Counted from the stretch's first letter, positions 12,093-22,553 are shown. The stretch is 64,000 nt of DNA from Galerina marginata (GCA_023014335.1 JAECYW010000004.1:930001-994000), one strand, 5' to 3'. Translations and numbers: made by a program. Notes: generated by a model not told the origin, from the letters alone.

Positions 12093-15000
12093 ATGTCTTC
12101 TTCCCCTTCTCGCTCTGGCTCTGGGCCAGCTTCATCTTCCCCTTTTTCATCTTCAACTGTCTTGTTAAACGTCCCTCCTGAAGTCGCAACTGCACTCACA
12201 AATGTTGTGGGCAATCTACTCAAGGAGACAATCAACAATGGCTCGTCATTGAAGCGGTACGTGACTTTGAAACTAACATATGAACCTCGTTGATTCAATT
12301 ACAATTTAGAACTACCTCGGATGTTGATGATGAAGAAAAGGAGAAGGGTGGGCGAGACGACTTGTACATGACCTATGGACGACAATATGCCCGTTCCGGG
12401 GACATTTTTGCTAGCATTGACAATGTTATTCAGTTTGGCATTACTTATGCTGTCTCGGATAGTGATGATGAACGTGAACTGACACCTGTGTTGGTATCTT
12501 CTTTATTTGTGATATATTATGCGCTGACTGCCAAATGCTATTCTTTAGCGAGCTTCAGCGCGAGGCAAGCTGGGATCTTCTGTGTTCTCAGATTCCTAAA
12601 TTCCGCTCTGAGATGGTCACGCTCGCTGATCAAAGGAACCTTCATCGTCGTGTTGCCCAAAAGGTGCCGTTACCTCTTCTTCCATGCTCATTTTCTTAAT
12701 CCCTTTTAAAAGGAGGTCTTAGTGATGCCCCACTGATTCCTGCAGGATTCCGGCCGGAATATCGAAATTCCGCGGATTCCTGCAGGAATCGGAATGGCAG
12801 AGGGACCAGCCAAAAGTCCCAATTCCGTGGGTTATATTCCGGCGGAATACAGCGCGGAACGTCCGGAATGGGGAATTCGGTGGGATTCCGTGGCGGAATA
12901 TGCGAGTTACATCAGCGATTACGTAATGTTCCCACCGCCCGTGGTTTGTTGATTCTGTCACGTCGTGCCAGTCTCTTTCTCGTCAACCACCACCACCATC
13001 CCTCTCCTCCCTCCCTATCGTCCGGTACCACTCCGAGGCCGCGACTTTCCACCCCCACGTCCACCAGCGCGCCCACGACTTGCTGGCGCCACGTCGACCC
13101 CGCCACGTCACGTCACGTCGCCCGCGCCGTAGAACGTCCCCAGCCCCGCCACCACGACTCCACGCACCTCGCTGACCCTTCGCGACCGCCACGTCACGGG
13201 CCCCAGAGGGCAAACAGTGCGTCTGCCACGTCGCAGCGGCTTACGGAGTGGGGGGAAAGGGCCTAGATACCCGGTAAGCACCCCCAAACCCATCCACACG
13301 TCCCGCACCCTCACTGACACCCCAGGATCCGCCCCAAACTCGCCCGCCCACGTTTCGAACCAACCGCAGCCATTTCGGCTTCCCCCCACGCTGCCGTGCG
13401 GTTCGGAACCCACCTCGACCCCTCCACCGTCATTTCGAACCAACCGCGGCCACGTCGACTCCCACCGTAGCCGCGTGACCCCAGCCGCCGCTGTTTCACG
13501 CTAACGACAGCCCGTCGACCCCTCCTCCGCACCTTTGTCGCCCCCCCGAAATCACCCGCTGCCGTTTGAACGAACAGCAGCCACGTCAACCACCAGCACC
13601 TCTCGTTCAAGTCGACGGCGCACGCCGCCCATCGCCCATGACACGCTGGCTACACGTCGGACCAACGCCGGCCCACCACCACGACCCCTACGCCTCGCTT
13701 TCGCGTTGCGATCGCCACGTCACCGGCTCGCGAAGGAGAACCGCGCGCCTGCGACATCACAGGGGCGTTGTACGGGGTGGAAAACGGGCCCCAAGGCATC
13801 CAGTAAGCACCCAGCCCCCACCCTTACATCCCCCCGCTCGCTGACACCCTAGTCCCGCCCCCTCGTCCCCGCTCACCACTGCTTTCACGAGCGGTCACGT
13901 TGACACGGCCACGCCGACTCCCACCGCTACCGTTTCGCAGCAACGGGGGCTGTCCCCCTTCCACGTCGGCAGACGACATGCGCCACACATGCGCCATTCG
14001 CAATCACCGGCCCCGAACGCGTACCCACCCTCCTACGCGCTTCGCATCTGACGACCCGTTGCAGTCGGCCCGAGCGTTGGGGCTCCCGCAGCCCCCGTGG
14101 TTGGGTACCCGACCTCCAGGCCCACGCTGTATCCAACTCGCTGCCACGTCACGGGAGAACGAGGCGTTGCGCGCGTGTGGAAGGTGTCCAGAAAGCGCCA
14201 GGTAAGCCCCGACCCCTCGCCGATAACCCACTCCCTACAACCACTGCATACCACCCATATGTAAATATACATTGATAGTATTTAATTAACATAACTAGAG
14301 TAAACTAAGTACCAGTACAATTCATGTATTATATTAATAAAAGATTATCATATAATTGTATTGAAACCAAAAACAAGAAGAAATATGAGGGACCTAATAA
14401 TCAGCTTAAGAAACAGGTCTAAAACTTCAGTTACATTTTCTATATTCCACCTCTATTCCCTCTATTCCCTGAGGAATTCCCTAGGAATCCCAGGAATGGA
14501 GGGAATCCTTAAGGAATGGAGGGAATTCCTTCTATTCCACTAGGAATCCTGTAGGAATAGAAGGATTCCTACCATTCCTAGGGAATCCGTGGGGGAATGA
14601 AAAGTACTGTTTAAAAGATCGGCGAGGGCATCCATAATGTTTTTGCTGAGGATGCATCTAGTCTCAAGATCGTGATCCTCGACTACCTTCTGTTGGACAC
14701 CAAGGCTCAGTTGAACCCGCCAATCAAACGAAAAGGTAAAAAAGCCGACCGGGGTTTTCAACATCCTGTCACAGCGGCTCTCCTTTGTCCTCTTAAATAT
14801 GATGCATGCCAATGGTCAGCTGTCACTCATACTCTCTAGTCTGTTACTAATACTTATCTAGGACTTATTCTGACATTCTTGCTGGAAAGAAATCGCTTAC
14901 TGCATACGACTTTCCTCGCTTTCTCTACCCGGATGCGCATGTTTACAATCCTGATGACATGGAGGCTGGCATCCTCCATGGCCATCTTTTGATACGTGTA

Positions 15001-15600
15001 TGTTTCTGTTCTGATCTATGTTCTGACTATTCATGTGTTAATGGGTTTTAGGTTGCAAAAGATATCTTCCAAGGCCCTACAGCTGCCCTCGAGCCGCCAG
15101 GCTATCATTGCAGCTGGCGCGGGAATGCGGCTCTCATGGGGCTGATCACCATGACTCCCCGGGCTATTGCATATGTTGCCGTCCAGGTAAGTTTCTTAGT
15201 TCCAATTTGTCCATGTTCTTTCTAACTGCTGTATATAGACACGATTTGCAATCAGTGCCGTCGATACATGGGCGCTGGTTGAGGGCAACTTTGACTACAA
15301 TGCTTTCTTCTGGGCCATTGTTGGTCTGTTTGATGATGGGGAGGGAGAGGATATCATCAAGCTGTATAACGAGTACGTTCCTATTACTAAACATAGATTG
15401 CTCTCTGTTTAAAGTGAACAAGCTTACGACCCGTCGCTACGCGCTGGGGTTTGCTTTACTCACCCGGCTCTGTGCTACGGGTCTCCAGCTTGCCGGGGCT
15501 GTGCCCCTGGACCCTGCTCTGTCAGCGCTTCGCGCCTCCGTAGTGATTCTTTTAAAAATTTTGTACAAATTTTGTAGTGCATAAATTGAATTTGAGTAGA
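12093..15600 (+). CDS. DUF6698-like gene, intron 3 enlarged by a hAT insertion
   Basis: ATG at 12093 (MSSSPSRSGSG). Exons read as 12093-12256, 12310-12489, 12549-12663, 14618-14814, 14862-14997, 15052-15186 and 15239 to about 15372. The phases join without stops across these. The N-terminus is Ser/Pro-rich. An acidic block (DVDDEEKEKGGRDD) is followed by VELQREASWDLLCSQIP. The conserved domain reads DFPRFLYPDAHVYNPDD, GHLLIRVAKDIFQGP, MTPRAIAYVAVQTRFAIS, then FDYNAFFWAIVGLFDD. That series (FLYP, RGHLL-like, TPRAIAYVA.Q.RFAL, FY..I...FED) is what I recall for the agaricomycete DUF6698 family, of unknown function. The C-terminus after 15372 is unclear: no good intron is seen, so the 3' end may be decayed. 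Intron 3 begins at 12664 and now contains the hAT element at 12713-14609. Confidence 0.65.
12705..12712. repeat. Target-site duplication (left), TTTAAAAG
   Basis: Identical to 14610-14617. In the empty site this octamer was the 3' splice acceptor (AAAAG) of intron 3. Confidence 0.75.
12713..14609. mobile_element. hAT-type non-autonomous element (1.9 kb) in intron 3
   Basis: The element is flanked by a perfect 8-bp duplication TTTAAAAG (12705-12712 and 14610-14617), the hAT signature. The termini are imperfect inverted repeats: GAGGTCTTAGTGATGCCCC on the left, and CAGTACTTTTCATTCCCCC on the right read inward. Both pass into CAC.GATTCC. Subterminal zones are dense in ATTCC/GGAAT motifs. The interior is a GC-rich cassette with intron-like units. 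There is no transposase, so it must be mobilised in trans. Confidence 0.7.
12960..14245 (+). other. GC-rich cassette 1 with repeated mini-intron units
   Basis: Highly GC- and CpG-rich interior of the hAT element. Two complete intron-like units are present: 13274-13325 (GTAAGC, branch CTGAC, CCCAG) and 13803-13852 (GTAAGC, CTGAC, CTAG). A third donor lies at 14202 with no near acceptor. The sequence before each donor is similar (a G-rich block, then an A-rich GGAAAGGG/GGAAAACGGG-like block), which suggests tandem duplication of exon-intron units. Pro/Arg-rich frames on both strands look like composition artefacts, not proteins. Confidence 0.5.
14610..14617. repeat. Target-site duplication (right), TTTAAAAG
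   Basis: Second copy of the octamer. Exon 4 begins directly after it at 14618 in the correct phase, so the splice acceptor was regenerated by the insertion. Confidence 0.75.
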
Positions 15601-15904
15601 TGGAAAAATGCAAGGCAGAAGCAGGTAGGGTCGCTCCTATTTCTCATAGTGAGGTGGAAACATAGAATAAAATTTTAGTCAACAAAAGAAAAAATGAGAG
15701 ACAGAAGCAGGTAGGCAAGCGAATCTCATTTTTTCATATTCATAAGTATCTTTAAGTATCTTTTGTGTATTCTTAATCCCACAATTTAAGCCTCCTCTAT
15801 TATATTTTCAGTTCACTCATTGAGATCTGTAGATGCTTTTAATAAATCTATATCATTCTACTTAAAAATATTGATCTAATACATTAATATATAAATAAAG
15901 TGGG
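15601..15904. other. AT-rich spacer
   Basis: AT-rich intergenic sequence. A short motif (GAAGCAGGTAGG) occurs twice, near 15620 and 15706. No gene seen. Confidence 0.4.
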
Positions 15905-18359
15905 ATGGGGCAAGCAGTGGTTATGGTAGGACAGAGCCGCAGCAGCAATACAGACAACATTGTGGTGGTGGCAGTGGCCGCTGCAATGATATTGTGCTGT
16001 CGCAATTGCCCAACACCGGTGTGGTTGGTATTCGCCAGACTCTTATTCAACTCAACCAGTATGTCAAATCAGTTTCTACATCCAGTACGAGTACTTAATT
16101 CATGGATATATATATAGGGCAAATTGGAACATCAAAGAGTCAAGCACTTTTATGCCAGGACAAATAAGAACAAGGCAGTCCGACAGATGACCTGTCTTGA
16201 GTCCCGTGAATTTGGCCTTCAACGTTTGATCCACAAACAAGCTTGAGAGGAGGCCAGGAAAGATCCGTCAAAGTTTACATCTCAACACAAAAAAGTGACG
16301 CCAACTGCAGCTAAGAAGACGATAACACCCCACATCAACTTTGCAGAGTCTGAAGCACTTCTGCCCGACCTTCATCACCACATTTTGCATTCCCGTAACT
16401 TTCCTTTCAACATCTCAAGCTTCCTTTCTTCTAATGTAGGGGATCCGGCCATTGAGGTAAGACCAAGAATCATCTTGGGTGTTCTTGTATTGATTTGGAG
16501 GAATAGGACTTCTACCCGAAGCTTCAAGAGCACTTACTTGCTCGTCTGCATCATCTGACGTGGACAGGAGATGAAAATGAATTCTCTGAGGAGGAACATT
16601 CAAAATTAGTCATCCTCAACAACCGTCTTTTCCGACATAAGGTCATGCAAATCAATTACACAACCTACGACGTCTGACGCGGTCAGGACTCTATCAACTC
16701 AAGAAACCATGCAGATATTATGGTCCTGGCTCGTGACAAGGAATCTGGCCACCCTTTTGAGTATGCAAGAGTCATCAGAATTTTCCACCTCGATGCCATG
16801 TACAACAAGGATGGGGCAAGCGACGTCTCGGAAACATACGACGTGCTCTGGGTGCGGTGGTACCGGTGGGATACAAGCTACCGTGCCGGTTTTGAAAGGA
16901 AGCGCCTGCATAGAATCAAGTTTGTTCCGTCAGACAATCCCGGTGCATTTGGGTTTTTGAACCCTGATGAAGTCATTCAGGCTGCTCACCTAATACCGGC
17001 ATTCTATCATGGGGCCACCGAGTCCCTCTTGAAAGGCTTGTCAGTTGCATGAGGCGAGGGTGAGGTTGATGACTGGCGGTACTTCTATGTCAACCTGTAA
17101 GTTGAGGTCTTTACTGTGCCGCACCCAGAATGGGCAGATTCCGCCGGATTCCGGTGCATTCCGGTGGAATATTTCCATTCCGCCCCAGCCAAAAGTGCAA
17201 ATTCCACTGGAATATTGCCAAAAATGCTGATTCCACCGGAATTTATTCCGGAAAAAAACCGGAATGGGACCAGAACGGAATGATCTGACATAAATAAGGG
17301 TTTGATGCCATCAAAACAAGTCCGAGAACCTTGTAAACGGTGGAGGAATAGCCACAATAGTCTCAATTTCAGTGATTTTCAGACTAACTCACTCAATTCT
17401 TCACCGCAAAATGAGTTCCCAGGTTTGTTTTGAAGGAATATACATGTTTGATGGTATCTATAGTTGTTTGTGTGTGTTAGGACCCCTGAAAATCACTCTT
17501 TTGCCAATCTTATGGTGGGAACACGTAACTTGGCACATTTTGCATCCCTGCAAAATAGTCTGGGCATGGGAGTGATAAATCCACCAACCATACTCACCAA
17601 AAATAGAACATTCTGACTATAATAAAGTTAAATAAACAGCAACACACCTATGAGCTGCACTCTATGTTGTGCCCCATTCCTGAGCAAATTTGAGTCTATT
17701 CACTCCACCGGAATCTGCTGGAATTTGCTATTATTTGTAAAAATGTGATTCCAGTCTATTCCAGTGGATTCCGGTGGATTCCGGTCTACCATTCCGCCGG
17801 AATCCACCAGAATCCACCAGAATTTCCCACTTTTTCAGGCTTATTTGCTCAAATTCCAACGGAACCCACCGGAATCCAGTGGAATCCGGCCATTCCAGCC
17901 AGAATAGGTGGGGCAAGGTAAAGTATGGCGTGCACTCAGAATTACTCACAAATTTCTGTCAGCTTCGTCGACCGTGATATGTACATGCGTTATGCAGGAA
18001 ACGGCATCGGTCACTACAAGGTTGACCTGGCCGATGACGCAAGGGCGGCGGTCCCATCAATGGACCCTGATGATGCTGAGGGGGATGCTTGGGAAGACGT
18101 GCCGCAGGAAAGTGTGGGCAACTGCCTATCCCAAGGCGCTGGCGAAGGCACTGAAGGAGGTGCCAAGCAAGAAGGCAAGGATGATGAGGGCCATGATGGA
18201 GAAGACGAGGGTGGAGACAAGGATGATGAGGACGAGAACAGTGACAAGGGCAAAGACAAGGGCAAAGACGACGAAGGCAAAAATGATGACTTGGGTGCAG
18301 AGGATGGAGAAGGTGGGTTTGTAGATCTTGAGGACGAAGAGGGTTATGCCCCCTTGTAA
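15905..18359 (+). pseudogene. Transposon-type protein, C-terminal region, with two nonsense codons and a MITE in an intron
   Basis: Exons carry, in order, KLEHQRVKHFYARTNKNKAV (about 16120-16245), NFAESEALLPDLHHH, DFYPKLQEHLLARLHHL, LFRHKVMQINYTTYDV and GQDSINSRNHADIMVLARD. They continue with YDVLWVRWYRWDTSYRAGF, AFGFLNPDEVIQAAHLIPAF, DDWRYFYVNL and, after the MITE, FVDRDMYMRYAGNGIGHYK, then an acidic Lys/Asp/Gly tail ending at 18359. The sequence NYTTYD.RR.QDS.NP..H.D.MVL followed by WVRWF and HLIPAF is typical of the C-terminal half of large agaricomycete transposon proteins (Plavaka/CxC-associated). Premature TGA codons lie at 16675-16677 and 17050-17052, both where Arg (CGA) is expected. 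No N-terminal half is visible. Confidence 0.55.
17104..17926. mobile_element. hAT-like MITE with ATTCC/GGAAT-rich ends
   Basis: The left end reads GAGGTCTTTACTGTGCCGC. The right end read inward is CATACTTTACCTTGCCCC; both run into CACC and clustered ATTCCGG/CCGGAAT motifs. The left end starts with the same GAGGTCTT as the hAT element at 12713. It lies in an intron: the exon ending YFYVNL stops at GTAAGT just before, and FVDRD resumes at a CAG acceptor just after. The same sequence in reverse orientation forms the split copy at 26440-30588. No clean 8-bp duplication found. Confidence 0.6.
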
Positions 18360-18913
18360 TACTGTATGTTTGTAGGCCAGGTAGTAGTAGGTGGCGGGCA
18401 TTGCAAGGCCCACTGGCAACAAGAGTTGATATACCTACGATACACTAGTGCCGTGCACAAAACACAACAAACAAGCGACCGCAATGAGTGGTCCTGAGGT
18501 GCGATTCGGGGTTCGTAGGGTCCAACAAAAATACTAATCGAGGTACGAGGGTCGAGGGTCAAAGTCGGGAGCGTGAGCGAAGCCGTAGACGACGAAGACG
18601 GCTGTAAAACGTAGTTTGAAGGTCGAGGAGGACGTTGCAGACGACGAAGGCAACTGAGGACGAAGTAAATAGCTAAATAGACGAAGTTTGAGAGGGTAAA
18701 TTGGGAGTGCGATTCACTGAAGGTAAACGACGATACAGGAGGGTTTAAATAGTGTAGAAACGTCGGAAATTGAAGTAGAAATAAAAATGAGAAAAAGGTG
18801 AATTCAGAAAATAAAATTCAAATAAGGAAATGAAAATGCGACCCAATGAGTCAGAGAAACGGGGAGAGGTGAAGGTAAATGCACCAATAGCTGTCAGTTT
18901 GAAACATAAATCT
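18360..18913. other. Intergenic region, no gene
   Basis: Purine-rich sequence with irregular GACGAAG/GACGACGAAG motifs around 18580-18680. No coding or RNA feature supported. Confidence 0.4.
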
Positions 18914-19033
18914 TGGGGAATTGCCCATTAAGCCTCATGCATCAGAAGGGACAACTGTCCTTTGGACAGTTTACCAAGATATAATATAAGGCATATTGTT
19001 GGCCTAATATCTCAATAGGGAATAGGATTGATC

Positions 19034-19233
19034 ATGTGATTTAAATGCTAGAAAGGTCTAAAAATAGATTACGTTAATCTGAGGGTATATTTCCTTTTTT
19101 GGAAATTTTCCCGTCTGCCAAAAATTTCTCAGAGAAGCCTGATAACGATTTTTTGTTTGGACAATAGCTCAATAAGGAAAGCAGATAGGGGTATGATTTA
19201 AGTGGATTCAGGGTCGTCTACCCTGAACGCAGG
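19034..19233 (+). repeat. 200-bp direct repeat, copy 1
   Basis: Identical by eye over its full length to 20187-20386 (starts ATGTGATTTAAATGC, ends CCCTGAACGCAGG). The two diverge completely just after AACGCAGG. The weaker similarity extends upstream to a shared TCATGCATCAGAA.GGACAACTGTCC block at about 18936 and 19805. Confidence 0.8.
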
Positions 19234-19782
19234 TTTTTTATTAGTAGCACAGCCACATCTGAGAACATTTAATATATTCTTGGACAGTTGACCAAATAGT
19301 GACTAACTCATTGACACTTTCTTGCCCGGAGTTTTGCTTCTTCGGAATCATCGATAACTCTGATGAGCGCCCCTGCGCTCTGCGCGCTCTAACTACGGAA
19401 TTTGCCGATTTCACACGATTAGCGCCCTACCGCTTACTTCGCATTCCGTACCGAACACAGCCACCTCCCACCCATTGTTATCTTACCGGAGGCCTTTTTG
19501 AAAACGCCCCTGCTAAGCCGACGACCGATATATCCATTCCTCCATGCGCCACGCTCCATTGTTCATCGTCATTTCGCATTGTTCGCCTCTTCCAAATTTA
19601 CTTCCGCCCCGACTTCTTGTCAAATCCCATCTCTCGTCGCCCCGACAAACCTCCTCGAACTCCCACTGTAATTTATTTTGCAGAGTCAAGACGGCCGTTT
19701 CGACCTCACGAACCCTCTCACTTATTGTTGAGCTCATCATTCCTCATTTACCCAGCCATGGCTGTCATATGAAGCCATCAGG
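19234..19782. other. Unique sequence between repeat copies
   Basis: More balanced in composition than its surroundings. Short frames on both strands (for example 19299-19772 plus) have no recognisable motif. I cannot support a gene. Confidence 0.35.
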
Positions 19783-19847
19783 ATGGACAGTTGCCCAATA
19801 AGCTTCATGCATCAGAATGGACAACTGTCCTTTGGGCAATTGTCCAT
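19783..19847. repeat. Inverted repeat around a GGACAACTGTCC core
   Basis: ATGGACAGTTGCCCAA at the left pairs with TTGGGCAATTGTCCAT at the right, with one mismatch. A GGACAACTGTCC near-palindrome lies inside. A degenerate relative lies at about 18911-18975. Probably the end of a non-autonomous element. Confidence 0.5.
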
Positions 19848-20186
19848 CTATAAGACATTTATGCTATATGATACGTTTATACTATGATGGTATTGGTTGT
19901 TTACAGTTTGATGGCATCAAATAAAATCATGTGACTTTGGATTTGCCTCTATTTACATGCTTGTCGCACATTTATGTAATTTTATGGCCTCAAATCCAAA
20001 CAAATATAAATATAAGTCCTCAGGGCCACTGCATCTATAATATAAAAAGCCAAAAAGGTGTAAATTCCCAAAATGGCAAGACTTAGTCATCCAGCCAGTT
20101 CTGTACTTAGCAACATTTCTGATAAGTTTCTTAATCTATTAAATATTATTAAAGTGCTTATATCTCAATGAGGAATGCAACTAGTA

Positions 20187-20386
20187 ATGTGATTTAAATG
20201 CTAGAAAGGTCTAAAAATAGATTACGTTAATCTGAGGGTATATTTCCTTTTTTGGAAATTTTCCCGTCTGCCAAAAATTTCTCAGAGAAGCCTGATAACG
20301 ATTTTTTGTTTGGACAATAGCTCAATAAGGAAAGCAGATAGGGGTATGATTTAAGTGGATTCAGGGTCGTCTACCCTGAACGCAGG
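20187..20386 (+). repeat. 200-bp direct repeat, copy 2
   Basis: Second identical copy, offset 1,153 bp. Its right edge abuts the GC-rich cassette at 20387 with no gap. Confidence 0.8.
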
Positions 20387-21348
20387 CCGCCGTCACGCCC
20401 AAGCCCACTCCACCGTCCGCTCCCCGCCCCGAGCCCTCATGACCCGAACACAAACTACGCCCCGGGACCAAACGACGATGGCGATGGGAAACCGACACGC
20501 CACGCCAAGCGTCGCCTGAGCGAGATGACAAGAAACACGGGGAATGGGCCGTAAGGTGAGTGCCCACCCCTCTTCCCTGCCCCCCGCTAACCCTTTTCAA
20601 CAGGAAACGCGCCTCCCAACCGTTCAAAGCCGGTCGCCCAGGGTAAACGACGCGGGGGAGAATGGAGGGCACCGCAGTGCCACGTCAAAGCAGCAGGACG
20701 GTGAGTAGGGCCCCACCGCCGTCCTATCTTGCTGCTAACAAACCCCCACAGCCCAGACACCCCCAGAGGACGAAACGGCCCCACGAGCGACACCGCGGGG
20801 CAATTGACGACGATGGCAGCAGCTACCCCGGAAGACCAAACGACCAGCCAGCACGAACGACGCCGCGGGAGCGACCAACGCGGGGGGATAACGAAGGCGA
20901 GGGAATGACGGCACCGGGCAAGGGAGAGAGAACGAAGACCGCCGGGGGCAGCAAGGTGCGCCCCACCACATTCCCCTCCTCCCCGCTAACCGTTTCCTAC
21001 AGAAAACATGCCGGAAAACCACGAGGGAGGCGCGGGGCTCACGCGCCTCCCTCGGGGGTAGCCAACAGGCATTGCAGGATGCGCAGCCCACCCCCACGTC
21101 CTGCGCGACCCGGAGTCACGACCACCCCGCCGCCGTCATTCCCCCTCCGCAGTTCTGTGGAGGGTGGACGCACCACTGCCAGGCGCCACGTCACAGCCCC
21201 GCAGGATGGTGAGTAGCCCCACCCCTCCCTGCGTTGCTGCCGACCCAGCCCCAGACGCCACGCGCTCGCGCTCGCTCGACACAACCCCGGTGAGTAGGGC
21301 CTAACCCCCACCCTCCACCCTGCTGACCCCGCCAACCACCTTATGCAG
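20387..21348 (+). other. GC-rich cassette 2 with five serial mini-introns
   Basis: GC/CpG-rich block starting exactly at the edge of the 200-bp repeat. Five consecutive intron-like units fit all splice rules: 20556-20603, 20701-20751, 20956-21002, 21209-21254 and 21290-21348 (46-59 nt). Donors are GTGAGT or GTGCGC; branch points are CTAAC, CTAAC, CTAAC, CCGAC-like and CTGAC; acceptors are CAG. Exon-like blocks between them are 97, 204, 206 and 35 nt. One phase stays open over the second block and most of the third, then hits a stop. No product is assigned. Confidence 0.5.
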
Positions 21349-21479
21349 GCAGTATTATATATGAAACACAGTACCTTGCCTAACATATGTTATACGTCCA
21401 CAGTGGGTTTATCCAGTGGTCTGCCAAAAGGCAGTCCCTATGCATTTTCCATATACTAGACCTGGGTATGCCGGAGATG

Positions 21480-22062
21480 CATATTTCTGTGCCCTAGGGG
21501 GGCGGGCAGGGGCGCTTTTTGGCGCAGAAAAAGCGCCCAGGGGTCGGCATTGGTACCCACATTCCATCTGGGATGTTGGTCACCCCGTAGGGAGGGCGGG
21601 ATGGGGCGTAAAAAAAATGTAACGGATGCCAGAAGTCCGGCCGGGGTCCTCGTGCCATTTTTGGATGCGTAGCGCGCCTTTTTGGTACCTGTCGCAAGCG
21701 CGATAAAAATAGATTTTTTGGTTTTCGCAGTATTTTGTGTTTAATTTTTGCTTCCCCTCACTTATTAAAGCATAGTTGTAATCTGCTCAAAAGTGCGAAT
21801 GTAATGATATAAAATTTAGGGCCAGAAGAGCACGGGAAGGGGTATAACAAGAGATGGCTATATGCAGCCCTGCCGGATGAGCTCTATAAATAGAATCCTT
21901 TGAAACCCGACCATTTTTACCCTACATTGTGCTCTACTGACTGCTCCCCCTCGTTATATTTACCCAGCCGTATTCAGCATAAAATTCTTGACCAGGCAGT
22001 ACCAATTTTGTGGGTAAACAATCAGGGGAAAGCCTGGTATCCCTCGAGACTCTCGCTTTGGT
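21480..22062. repeat. Non-autonomous repeat family, copy 1
   Basis: Shares ordered blocks with 33550-34340: CATCTGGGATGTT, TTTTGGT.CCTG, GATAAAAATAGATT, a C-rich TCCCCTC block, then TAATCTGCT and TAATGATATAA.TTT, and later AGTACCAATTTTGT. A G-C-rich hairpin (GGCGCTTTTT..AAAAAGCGCC) lies at about 21509-21538. No coding capacity. Confidence 0.5.
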
Positions 22063-22134
22063 GAAAATATAGAAAATGTTAGATTATATTACTTATTGTA
22101 TGTACACTATTGAACATTAAAAGTACGTATATGA

Positions 22135-22180
22135 GAAGCATCAACGAGCGTGAACTGCAGTTCACGCTCGTTGACGCTTC
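22135..22180. repeat. 46-bp near-perfect palindrome
   Basis: The inner 34 bp (22141-22174) are a perfect palindrome centred on CTGCAG with arms TCAACGAGCGTGAACTG. One mismatch pair, then five more paired bases (GAAGC/GCTTC), extend it to 46 bp. There is no loop, so it could form a cruciform. Confidence 0.85.
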
Positions 22181-22553
22181 ACGCACGGGCTGCCTCCTTT
22201 CCCTGCCTTCTCTGCCGTCGCTCCATACCATCCCACCCTCATCGTTGGCCTTCAGGTATTCCGTTTTGGGTTTGATGGGCGACCGTGTGGTATGCAAGCA
22301 GGCAAACATCGCAGGGTGGGTACAGGTGGATGGGGTGAGGGAGGGGGTGTGTGAGGGCTGCTGTCGATGGGGGTTGGAGTGCCAGCAAACGCGAGGATAG
22401 TCTGCGCGTTCGTGTACTCAACGATGTCACCCTCTGTTTGCTGGCTATCGTAGGTAGAAGGGCAGAGCAGCGTCGACTGATCAAGACGTCTTCGCTACCA
22501 CGCCCCCATGCCACCACATCACCGTTGGTGTAAGCTCAGTTCTTCGGCGACAT
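22181..22553. other. Intergenic region left of the exonuclease-like pseudogene
   Basis: Contains a G-rich tract (about 22310-22390). No gene recognised. The 5' end of the neighbouring gene is missing here. Confidence 0.35.

Noticed and set aside
12868..14231. Many Pro/Arg-rich frames on both strands as genes
   Set aside because: They arise on both strands from extreme GC content, show no domain and cross intron-like units. Treated as composition artefacts.
17096..17934. 8-bp target duplication around the MITE
   Set aside because: TGTAAGTT on the left does not match the right flank under any reasonable end definition, so the hAT assignment there rests on terminal similarity only.
18014..18280. 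Ser/Pro-rich minus-strand frame
   Set aside because: It is the antisense of the acidic Asp/Glu/Lys tail of the plus-strand gene.
20361..21386. Frames such as 20662-21216 plus and 20735-21097 minus as proteins
   Set aside because: They overlap on both strands, read through the mini-introns and lack any motif.
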